Below are positions 57,307-64,000 of a stretch of DNA of 64,000 nucleotides, piece by piece. The stretch comes from Planctomycetota bacterium. Lineage in GTDB: Bacteria > Planctomycetota > UBA8742 > UBA2392. The notes below the pieces were generated by a model. That model was given only the letters and a program-made list of their open reading frames with translations. It was not told where the DNA came from and searched no databases. Position 1 is the stretch's first letter. The number at the start of each line of letters is the position of its first letter. The stretch covers positions 806,001 through 870,000 of the forward strand of contig JADJRK010000001.1 of the NCBI GenBank assembly GCA_016712285.1, given 5' to 3'. The position numbers and the translations under genes were made by a program.

Positions 57307-59004
57307 ATGGCCCGTACCCACGTTTGCGTTATCTGTGCTGCTTTGACTGCCTTGTTTGCGGCGTTGCTTCTGCTGGCGCCTTCGCCTGCTTTTGCGCAGG
57401 CGGCTTCGCTTTCCAGTGCTGTCACCCTTGGCACCAAACCCGAAGGCGACGCCAAGCCGCTGCGCGTTGTCGTCACCGCCCGCATGTTGGGCAGTGATGC
57501 CCCGGTGCCCGGCTTCAAGCTGTTGGCGTTGGCCAAGTTCGATGGCCTGCCCCATGACACCGCCACGTTCGTCACCGACGAAAAGGGCAGCGCGGCAATC
57601 ACGGTCAACCGCAAACCCACCGAGCTTCGCGTGTTCGCCTATGGCGAGTTTGTCGTGCCCGACGGCTGGTCCAACGTGCCCCTGGCGACGCTCGAAAAGA
57701 CCGACGCCAAGTGGGACCTGTACGTGCGGCCACTCAAGAACGTGCGCGTGAGCGGCAAGATCAGCGTGGTCGGCACCGAGACGCCGCCCAAGCGCGCCAA
57801 CGTCAGTTTCGCGCCGCTGGATGTTGCGCAGGACGGCAGCTCGCGGCTTTTCGACCAGCCCTACAGCGTGCTTACCGGCGAAGACGGAACGTATGACATC
57901 GAACTGCCAACGGGCTATTACCAGGTGTGGTCGTACTGGTCAGACCGCAGCGGCGTGGACTGGATTCACTACCACAAGGTCGAGAACAAAGTTCCCATCT
58001 TCGGCGAGTTGAAAATCAACATGGCGCTGGTGCGCGCCCCAATGTTCACCGGCAAAGTCGTGGACGCCCGCACCGGCAAGGGCATCGCCGCTACCGTTGA
58101 CCTGTACAGCAACCTGTACCTGCGGCAATTGCGCAACTCGGCGGCGGATGGCCAGTTGCCCGACGAGTACGACGCCAACGACGAGCCCGTGTACTGGCCC
58201 ATCGGCACCTTCAAGTTCCAGGCCTGGAGCATCAACCCCGACGACTTCACGGCTGTCATCAAGCCGCAAGGCAGCGAATCCGTGCTCAAGGTGATTCCGA
58301 ACCTCAAGGCGTCGCAGTTCGAGGGCAAAGAGATTGTCTGGGAACTGTACACCGAGGAGATGCGGCACGTGACAATTCGCGTCGTGACGCACGAACAGGA
58401 CATCCCGGTCATGGGCCTGGATGTGCGGCTGATCCCGAAAAAGATCGATGTGCCCGAGCACATCCAGCAGACATACACCGCGGGCGGCATGGTGGACCGC
58501 GATGGCAACGCCCAGTTTCTGGGCCTGGCCACCGGCAGCTATGAGGTGTACGGGGCGTCGGGCTCAACGTTTCTTGGCAACGCCGTGGTCACGGATGCCG
58601 CCAAGCAGGACATTGTGCTGAAGTGGGCGATCCCGTTTGCGTACGGCAACGTCAAGCTTGAGGCCGGCGAGTTGTGCAAGAACATGGTGGTGTTCATCAT
58701 CATGGTGAATGCAGCCGGCCGCGAGTTCGGCCCTTACCCCAGCGACGCATTCAAGGAAAACCCGTCGCTGCAGGAAAAGGGCATGCTGTTCGTGCCGATG
58801 CTGCAGTTCGGCAGCACGTTCAAGCTGCGGTTTGGCGCGATGGCCGGCGGCAAGGCATTCACGGACGACGACTGGGTGCGGATCACGGACTTCCCGTTGG
58901 CCACCGACGAGATCGAGTTCAAAATCGAGAGCGAGAAGGGCTACAAGGTTGACCTCACGCTCAAGGCCAACCCCGACTTCAAAGCGCCCGTGAAAGACGA
59001 GTAG
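57307..59004 (+). CDS. Secreted protein with repeated beta-sandwich domains
   Basis: 565 residues from ATG 57307 (AAGGA 7 bp upstream; an earlier in-frame start is rejected). The signal peptide 'MARTHVCVICAALTALFAAL' ends near 'APSPAFA'. The body is built of beta-sandwich units resembling carboxypeptidase-regulatory/Ig-like domains: 'DTATFVTDEKGSAAITVNRK', 'VRVSGKISVVGTETPPKRAN', 'FTGKVVDARTGKGIAATVDL', 'AGGMVDRDGNAQFLGLATGS' and 'YGNVKLEAGELCKNMVVFII'. No enzyme motif. Probably secreted or periplasmic. Similar in style to the protein at 11323-13059. Confidence 0.82.
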   Translation: MARTHVCVICAALTALFAALLLLAPSPAFAQAASLSSAVTLGTKPEGDAKPLRVVVTARMLGSDAPVPGFKLLALAKFDGLPHDTATFVTDEKGSAAITVNRKPTELRVFAYGEFVVPDGWSNVPLATLEKTDAKWDLYVRPLKNVRVSGKISVVGTETPPKRANVSFAPLDVAQDGSSRLFDQPYSVLTGEDGTYDIELPTGYYQVWSYWSDRSGVDWIHYHKVENKVPIFGELKINMALVRAPMFTGKVVDARTGKGIAATVDLYSNLYLRQLRNSAADGQLPDEYDANDEPVYWPIGTFKFQAWSINPDDFTAVIKPQGSESVLKVIPNLKASQFEGKEIVWELYTEEMRHVTIRVVTHEQDIPVMGLDVRLIPKKIDVPEHIQQTYTAGGMVDRDGNAQFLGLATGSYEVYGASGSTFLGNAVVTDAAKQDIVLKWAIPFAYGNVKLEAGELCKNMVVFIIMVNAAGREFGPYPSDAFKENPSLQEKGMLFVPMLQFGSTFKLRFGAMAGGKAFTDDDWVRITDFPLATDEIEFKIESEKGYKVDLTLKANPDFKAPVKDE

Positions 59005-59126
59005 CATGGCCTTCCAGGCCATGTCGTTGCAGGGCTTCTCGTCGTCGCTGAAGCTGTGGCGGGCAGGCCAGCGCCTGTTGGCCACGGACTAGAAGCCCGT
59101 GGTACGACATCGGCTGGAAGCCGATG
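59005..59126. repeat. Cluster of hairpins after the secreted-protein gene
   Basis: Three hairpins: CATGGCCT-TCC-AGGCCATG (59005-59023), starting right after the stop; GGGCTTCT (59032-59039) with AGAAGCCC (59091-59098) enclosing GGCCA/TGGCC; and CATCGGCT-GGA-AGCCGATG (59108-59126). The first may be the terminator. The cluster resembles dispersed intergenic palindromes. Confidence 0.7.
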
Positions 59127-59129
59127 CCA

Positions 59130-59723
59130 CTAGCTGCGAAGTTCATCGAGCCGCAGGGCATACACTGGCAATGCTGCCATTTCGCGCAGCACGAACATGG
59201 GCTCGCGTACCAGGGTGTTGCCGCCGCAGGGGGCGGGGTGCGTGCGCAGGCCTTCCTGCTCAAGGCACAGGCGCGTGCGGGCCACATGGAACCATTGGCT
59301 GCACACCAGCGCCGTCTTGAAGCCGTGCTGGCGCATCAGGCCGGCGACGTTGATGCCGCTGTCGCGTGTGGTGGCTGCTTTGGTCTCTCGCAGGATTGCC
59401 GTGGGGGGCACGCCTCGCTCAATCAGCCATTCGGCCATGACCTCGGCTTCGGCGTAGTCGCCTTCGCCGCCGCCGGTGACAATGATGTACGGAGCACGCT
59501 GGTCGCGATACAGGCCCAGCGCGGCTTCAAGGCGATAGCGCAGGGCGTCGCTGGGGTTGCGCCCGCGCCTGACTGCCGCGCCTGGGACCACGATGCAGTC
59601 CGCGTTCAGGCTGGATTCGATGGCGCCGCCGGCGACCACGCACACCAGCGCCAGGACGACGGGCAACAGCAGCAGCCAAAGCACGCGCTTACCCCATTTT
59701 CGGATGGTGGACATTGCCGCCAT
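59130..59723 (-). CDS. YdcF-like (DUF218) membrane protein
   Basis: 197 residues from ATG 59723; a start three codons later is possible and the longer frame is rejected. An N-terminal helix ('VLWLLLLPVVLALVCVVAGG') anchors a DUF218 domain: 'CIVVPGAAVRRGRNPSDALR', 'YRLEAALGLYRDQRAPYIIV' then 'TGGGEGDY', 'AEWLIERGVPPTAILRETKA' and 'ALVCSQWFHVARTRLCLEQE'. The family (SanA, YdcF, ElyC) acts at the envelope; ElyC and SanA affect peptidoglycan integrity. The exact activity is unknown. It follows the MarR gene by 56 bp. Confidence 0.9.
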   Translation of the reverse strand: MAAMSTIRKWGKRVLWLLLLPVVLALVCVVAGGAIESSLNADCIVVPGAAVRRGRNPSDALRYRLEAALGLYRDQRAPYIIVTGGGEGDYAEAEVMAEWLIERGVPPTAILRETKAATTRDSGINVAGLMRQHGFKTALVCSQWFHVARTRLCLEQEGLRTHPAPCGGNTLVREPMFVLREMAALPVYALRLDELRS

Positions 59724-59779
59724 GCCCGAGTATCGGCACGGCGCGGCGTGGGGCTTGAGCCGGGATGGCTTGAACAATA

Positions 59780-60265
59780 CTAAGCCGCGGAAGCACGGCG
59801 CTGATCCTGCAGCTCAGTGAGGCGCGAAAGCAGTCGCAGGATGGACTTCTCAATCGTGCCCGCGCCGGCGTCGGTGATCGACGAAAACAGCGCGCCGGCG
59901 AATGCCTCGTATTCGTCAAACAGCACGCCCAGCATTTCGGCGCCTTTGACAGTCAGAGTAAGCACGCGCGAGCGCCGGTCAGTGCCGCGCTGGCTGCCGA
60001 CCATGCGTAGCGCGCCCAGCTTCTTCACTGCAAGCGTGATGCTGGGCAAGGTCACGCCCATGGCCTCGGCAAGCTGGCTGTGGGTGAGCGAATAGTCCGG
60101 GGCCGAGTACAGAATCTTCAGCAGCTCATAGTGCGAGGGCGCCAGGTGCCAGCGCGAAAGGCGCTCGCTTAGGGCACGATCGTACCGGTTTGCCAGGCGC
60201 AGCAACTGGCTGCCGAGCCGCGTGCGGTTGTCTGAAGTCAGCTTGATGTTTCGCGGCAGGGCCAT
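59780..60265 (-). CDS. MarR-family transcriptional regulator
   Basis: 161 residues from ATG 60265 (GAGGTG just upstream). A winged-helix dimer: 'LLRLANRYDRALSERLSRWH', 'APSHYELLKILYSAPDYSLT', recognition helix 'HSQLAEAMGVTLPSITLAVK', and the wing 'LRMVGSQRGTDRRSRVLTLT' with the signature D-R-R. A cytoplasmic repressor, usually ligand-responsive. Target genes are unknown; it may regulate itself and the neighbouring ydcF-like gene. Confidence 0.92.
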   Translation of the reverse strand: MALPRNIKLTSDNRTRLGSQLLRLANRYDRALSERLSRWHLAPSHYELLKILYSAPDYSLTHSQLAEAMGVTLPSITLAVKKLGALRMVGSQRGTDRRSRVLTLTVKGAEMLGVLFDEYEAFAGALFSSITDAGAGTIEKSILRLLSRLTELQDQRRASAA

Positions 60266-60329
60266 GGGCACACCTCGACCGGCGTATCGGCACGTGGCGC
60301 AGCGAAACTTTAGCGATTAACTTGCCAGC

Positions 60330-61736
60330 CTAATTGCGCAGGCGATTCTCGGCCCACCACTCGCGCCACTTGCGCACGTCCCAAGTGGCCCCGGTGTTGA
60401 ACATCGTGTGCAGGGCACGAAGGCGCGCGCGCTGCACGGGCAGCGGCGACTGGGCGAAATCTTCGGCAAGCAGCAGGTCGCCGGCAGCCCGCAGGTTGCG
60501 CGCATCCACCAGTTGCGAGCACAGGTAAACTTCCTGGGCCTTGCCCGCCTTCAGCAGTTCACGCAGCGTGGCCAGCGGTTTGCTTTGGGCCTTGGCTACG
60601 TCGAACCCGCTGGGGAAGACTTTCACGGTCTGCTTCGCGAATCGAATCGGGCGCAGCACGAGCGTATTGCCTTCTCCATCAAGGGCGCCGTAGACCCGCA
60701 GGGCGGCTTCAATCTGCGCAATGCCTAGCGCCATCTTCAGCGGCGCGTCGGCATCCAGCGAGCTCAGCCCAGCCAGCGGCACCGTGATTTCGTGGCTTGA
60801 GTTCGGCGCCAGCGTGATCGCCCCGCCCGAGTCCACGGGCAGGCGCACCGTGCCGGTCTGCACCATCGCGTTGCCCTGGTAGTCCGTCTGCTCGTACCGG
60901 ACCGTCAGCTGCACGATGCTTTCCTTGCCTTCGCCCTCATACAGCCGCAGCGTGATGTCCTGCGCGGAGACGTTCTTCAGAAAGCAGCGAATCACCAGCG
61001 GCTCGGCAAAGTCCGCGCCGCGCAGGTTGCTCGCGTATTGCACCACGTCGGGTTCAAGCGTCAGCGTGCCGGCGATCAGCATCTCGGACTGGCCCTCGCC
61101 GCGCGCGCGCAGGATCAGCGCGTCAAACTCAGGCCGCCACTTGCTGTCCGGCAACAGCACAATTGCCGCTTCAGCAATCCGGATGGCGGTGTCGTAGCGC
61201 CCGCCTTCAAGCAAGGTCTGCGCCTGCTTGAGGCGCGCGGCCATGAACTTCTCGGCTTCCTCGCGGCTGAAATCTTCGCCGGGGTTGTAGTCAGGGGCCT
61301 TTGGGCCGTCTTCGCCGGCTGTGCCCTCGCGTTTGTTGGCGTCGTCGTTGGCGACGGTTGCGTTCTCGGCCGTGGTCTTGCCGCTGGCGGCTTCGATGCG
61401 GTGGATGACGTACAGCATGTCCATTTCAATTTCGGCGCTGTCCACCTTGCGAAAGAAGGGCAGATAGCGCGGGCCAAGCGCAATCAGTTGCGAAATGATC
61501 TTGTCGCGCGCGGCAATCTCGGGTGTGCCAGCCAGCTTGCTGATCAGCAGGGCGGCGTCGCCTTCTTCTTTGGAACTCAGGGCCAGTTCCGGGTGGGCCT
61601 GCGGCGCGGTGCGCTCATGGGCCGTGCTGTCAGTCTCGGCGGCGACAAAGCCCTCGCGGTTGCTCTCTTTAACGCCATTCGAAGCCGCGCATGCGGCCAG
61701 CAACAGCAGGCAAATCACAGCGAGTCCGGCCTTCAC
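60330..61736 (-). CDS. Lipoprotein of unknown function
   Basis: 468 residues from GTG 61736. 'MKAGLAVICLLLLAAC' is a lipoprotein signal peptide with lipobox LAAC. A Ser/Glu/Thr-rich linker follows, then 'DEAEKFMAAR'-like helices resembling a TPR unit ('LKQAQTLLEGGRYDTAIRIA') and a beta-sandwich region ('RCFLKNVSAQDITLRLYEGE', 'SHEITVPLAGLSSLDADAPL'). The end is helical ('DVRKWREWWAENRL'), a motif seen in HEAT-like lipoproteins. No catalytic motif. It starts 54 bp after glmS in the same direction, so may share its transcript. Confidence 0.8.
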   Translation of the reverse strand: MKAGLAVICLLLLAACAASNGVKESNREGFVAAETDSTAHERTAPQAHPELALSSKEEGDAALLISKLAGTPEIAARDKIISQLIALGPRYLPFFRKVDSAEIEMDMLYVIHRIEAASGKTTAENATVANDDANKREGTAGEDGPKAPDYNPGEDFSREEAEKFMAARLKQAQTLLEGGRYDTAIRIAEAAIVLLPDSKWRPEFDALILRARGEGQSEMLIAGTLTLEPDVVQYASNLRGADFAEPLVIRCFLKNVSAQDITLRLYEGEGKESIVQLTVRYEQTDYQGNAMVQTGTVRLPVDSGGAITLAPNSSHEITVPLAGLSSLDADAPLKMALGIAQIEAALRVYGALDGEGNTLVLRPIRFAKQTVKVFPSGFDVAKAQSKPLATLRELLKAGKAQEVYLCSQLVDARNLRAAGDLLLAEDFAQSPLPVQRARLRALHTMFNTGATWDVRKWREWWAENRLRN

Positions 61737-61790
61737 TAACGGCCCTACCGGGGTTTGACGGGGTGCTACAGGCTAACGCAAAGGGGGCCG

Positions 61791-63617
61791 CTATTCAACC
61801 GTTACGGACTTGGCAAGGTTGCGCGGCTTATCGACGTCGCGCCCGAGCTGAGTGGCTGTGTAGTAGGCCAGCAGCTGCAGCGGCACGATGGCGAGAATCG
61901 GCGACAGCTCTTCTTCGCACCCGGGGATTTCAATCAGGTAGTCCGCCAGTTCGCGCGCTTCTTCGTCGCCGTGGGTACTGACCATAACCACCACGCCCTT
62001 GCGGGCCTTCACTTCTTGCACGTTGCTGACCATTTTCTCGCGGGTGCGGCCCTTGGGCGCCACAGCGATCGTGGGAAACGTGTCCTCGACCAGTGCCAGC
62101 GGGCCGTGCTTCATTTCGCCACCGGCGTAGCCTTCCGCGTGGATGTAGCTGATTTCCTTCAGCTTCAGCGCGCCTTCCATGGCGGTGGGGTAGTTGTAGT
62201 GACGGCCGATGTACATGAAGTTGAATACGTCTTTGTATCGCTTGGCGCAGCGCTTCACGGCCACGATGTCGTCGGTCAGCAGGTCGTTCACCTGGCGCGG
62301 CAGTTGCTCTAACCCGCCTACCAGCCGCGCTTCATCGGCCTGCGTGGCGCTGCCCAGCATGCGGCCGATGCCCACGGCCAGCAGCACAAACGCAGCCAGT
62401 TGCGTGGTATAGGCCTTGGTGCTTGCCACGCCGATCTCGGGCCCGGCGCGAGTATACAGCGTGCCTTCTACGGTGCGCGGGATGCTGCTGCCCATGACGT
62501 TGCAGACGGCCAGCGTGCGCGCGCCTTTTTTCTTGCAGATGCGCAGCGCCTCAAGCGTGTCGGCGGTCTCGCCGCTCTGGCTGACGGCAATCACCAGCAG
62601 CGAGGCGTCGATCACGGGGTCGGCGTACCGGAACTCGGATGCGCTCCAGGTTTCGGTCGGCAGCTTCACGAAGTGTTCAAACAGGTACTTGCCGACCATG
62701 CCTGAGTACAGGCTGGTGCCACAGGCCACAATGGCGATGCGGCGAATGCCCTTGAGGTCATCGACGTTCAGGTTCAGTTCGGCCAGGTCAACCCGGCCCC
62801 CTTCGATGCGCCCGCGAATCGTCTCGGCCAGGGCGCGCGGCTGCTCATGGATTTCCTTGAGCATGAAATGCTCGTAGCCCTCTTTCTCGGCGGCGTCGAG
62901 CGTGAGCTCGGTGCGGACTTCCTTGCCGGTGACCGGCTTCAATTCACGGTCAAAAAGCTTGACGCCGGTGCTGGTCAACTCGGCGATCTGGCCTTCTTCA
63001 AGGTAGATCACGCGGCGCGTGTACTTCAGCAGCGCGGGCACGTCGCTTGCCAGAAAGTTCTCCCCGTCGCCCAAGCCGACCACCAGCGGGCTGCCCATGC
63101 GCGTGGCGACTATCCGGTCCGGCTGCTGCACATGGCACAGCGCCAGCGCATAGGCGCCGCGCAGGCGTTTCAGCACCGCGGCCAGAGCATGCAGCAGGTC
63201 GCCCTTGAACTCGCGGGCGACCATGTGCGCCACGACCTCGGTGTCCGTGTCGCTGGCAAATTTGATGCCCTGGGCGATCAGCTCGTTCTTGAGTTCGCGG
63301 TAGTTTTCGATGATGCCGTTGTGGATGACGCTCAGTTTGCCGTCGTAGCTGACGTGGGGATGGCTGTTGGCGACACTGGGCGCGCCGTGGGTTGCCCAGC
63401 GCGTGTGGCCGATGCCAAGGCCGCCGTGGGCGGCGTTGGTCGCGAGTTCGTTTTCAAGGGCGCTGAGGCGGCCGACGGCCTTGCGCACGATGATGCCGCT
63501 GCCGTTCATGACAGCAACGCCGGCAGAATCATAGCCGCGGTACTCAAGGCGCCGCAGGCCCTCGATCAGGACTTCGGTGGCCTCACGCGGCCCGACATAT
63601 CCAACGATTCCACACAC
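61791..63617 (-). CDS. glmS: Glutamine-fructose-6-phosphate aminotransferase
   Basis: 608 residues from GTG 63617, with the N-terminal Cys1 nucleophile in 'MCGIVGYVGPREATEVLIEG'. The glutaminase half has 'GIGHTRWATHGAPSVANSHP' and 'LSVIHNGIIENYRELK'; the isomerase half has two SIS domains ('IAIVACGTSLYSGMVGKYLF', 'VIAVSQSGETADTLEALRIC', 'ISYIHAEGYAGGEMKHGPLA') and the end 'DVDKPRNLAKSVTVE'. It makes glucosamine 6-phosphate for peptidoglycan and lipopolysaccharide. No glmS ribozyme is seen in the 72 bp upstream. Full length. Confidence 0.97.
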   Translation of the reverse strand: MCGIVGYVGPREATEVLIEGLRRLEYRGYDSAGVAVMNGSGIIVRKAVGRLSALENELATNAAHGGLGIGHTRWATHGAPSVANSHPHVSYDGKLSVIHNGIIENYRELKNELIAQGIKFASDTDTEVVAHMVAREFKGDLLHALAAVLKRLRGAYALALCHVQQPDRIVATRMGSPLVVGLGDGENFLASDVPALLKYTRRVIYLEEGQIAELTSTGVKLFDRELKPVTGKEVRTELTLDAAEKEGYEHFMLKEIHEQPRALAETIRGRIEGGRVDLAELNLNVDDLKGIRRIAIVACGTSLYSGMVGKYLFEHFVKLPTETWSASEFRYADPVIDASLLVIAVSQSGETADTLEALRICKKKGARTLAVCNVMGSSIPRTVEGTLYTRAGPEIGVASTKAYTTQLAAFVLLAVGIGRMLGSATQADEARLVGGLEQLPRQVNDLLTDDIVAVKRCAKRYKDVFNFMYIGRHYNYPTAMEGALKLKEISYIHAEGYAGGEMKHGPLALVEDTFPTIAVAPKGRTREKMVSNVQEVKARKGVVVMVSTHGDEEARELADYLIEIPGCEEELSPILAIVPLQLLAYYTATQLGRDVDKPRNLAKSVTVE

Positions 63618-63689
63618 AGTCGCGCCTCCGACAGCCCGATACCATATCGTCAGAGTTTCAGGCAGAGGTGAAGCGTTTGCGGATATCAG

Positions 63690-63947
63690 CTATTTTGCCG
63701 TGCCGGGGCGGTCCAGCAGAGCTTCCGCGACGTCGTCCATCAGCACGTATTCGATGTCGCGCACGCGGGCGATGTCGGTGCGTTCCAGGGTACCGCTGTC
63801 GCTGCGGGCGACGATTTCCATCAGTTCGTCGTCCATTTGCTCATATTGCTCACGGCTGACGCGGGGTCGACCTCTGCCATACAGGTTGTAGAGAATCAGG
63901 TAGTTCTCATAATAGTAGTCATAGACGTCGCTGCTTTTTGACGACAT
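63690..63947 (-). CDS. Hypothetical small acidic protein, 85 aa
   Basis: 'MSSKSSDVYDYYYENYLILY' then 'LYGRGRPRVSREQYEQMDDE' and 'RVRDIEYVLMDDVAEALLDR'. Acidic, Tyr/Asp-rich, soluble, no recognised family. It is 72 bp upstream of glmS and in the same direction, so may be co-transcribed. AAGGGT stands about 9 bp before the ATG. A GGGGC/GCCCC hairpin (63961-63973) is just upstream. Confidence 0.65.
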   Translation of the reverse strand: MSSKSSDVYDYYYENYLILYNLYGRGRPRVSREQYEQMDDELMEIVARSDSGTLERTDIARVRDIEYVLMDDVAEALLDRPGTAK

Positions 63948-64000
63948 GTTGGCGACCCTTGGGGCTCGGCCCCATCTTAGGCGCAGGTGCCTTCCTTCAC

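Noticed and set aside
1..64000. tRNA, rRNA, CRISPR arrays and riboswitches
   Set aside because: No T-loop or anticodon arm pattern, no conserved rRNA segment and no evenly spaced repeat array was seen by eye in the window.

Overview
The window is dense, high-GC bacterial chromosome with about 58 genes I can support. The encoded envelope is diderm: several lipoprotein signal peptides, a secretin-type N-domain protein, an RND/HlyD-type adaptor with a MacB-like exporter, and SecDF. No rRNA or tRNA was recognised, so taxonomy rests on gene content. The fused SecDF with EF-hands, PdxJ, DUF3160, SpoIID/LytB, HTTM, carboxypeptidase-regulatory-like secreted proteins and many intergenic palindromes fit Planctomycetota or a near relative. 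That placement is an inference of moderate confidence. I saw no CRISPR array, prophage or transposase gene.

Layout. 1-237: the 3' end of a ParE/RelE-type toxin gene, then a PhnD-like binding protein, a small membrane protein and threonine aldolase. 2.5-6.1 kb: a tightly packed + operon (asparaginase, stand-alone CoaB, FAH-family hydrolase, NrnA-like DHH phosphoesterase). 6.1-10.3 kb: a fatty-acid-type AMP ligase and etfBA on the minus strand, separated by a 412-bp AT-rich non-coding region with two perfect DnaA boxes. 10.4-25 kb: AMMECR1, secreted and envelope proteins, an ECF sigma factor coupled to a membrane DUF3160 protein, family-4 uracil-DNA glycosylase, SpoIID lipoprotein, a large VWA protein and a beta-propeller lipoprotein. 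25-29.7 kb: adenosylhomocysteinase, an O-methyltransferase with a histone-H1-like tail, acetyltransferase and Asd. 29.7-32.5 kb: a coupled minus operon of a sulfite-oxidase-like molybdoenzyme, a membrane-anchored partner and an HTTM-DCC fusion. 33.2-38.7 kb: a HlyD-permease-ATPase exporter operon ending in a catalytically dead aldehyde-dehydrogenase-like protein. 38.7-44 kb: a NodU-like carbamoyltransferase, PdxJ, an unknown TPR-ended protein and TyrA. 44.2-53.2 kb: a nusA-infB-yajC-X-secDF run. 53.4-64 kb: a lipoprotein, a methyltransferase/TetR divergent pair, PurF, a secreted protein, YdcF, MarR, a lipoprotein, GlmS and a small acidic protein.

How genes work together. NusA, IF-2, YajC and SecDF join transcription elongation, translation initiation and protein export in one transcriptional direction. 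EtfAB and the AMP ligase suggest acyl-CoA oxidation. AhcY recycles the S-adenosylhomocysteine made by methyltransferases such as the one that follows it. PurF and GlmS are the glutamine amidotransferases of purine and amino-sugar synthesis. The most unusual items are the sigma/DUF3160 pair, the molybdoenzyme-HTTM-DCC operon, the exporter with a pseudo-ALDH, the EF-hand SecDF, the candidate replication-origin-like region, and an exporter permease whose best start codon is ATC.
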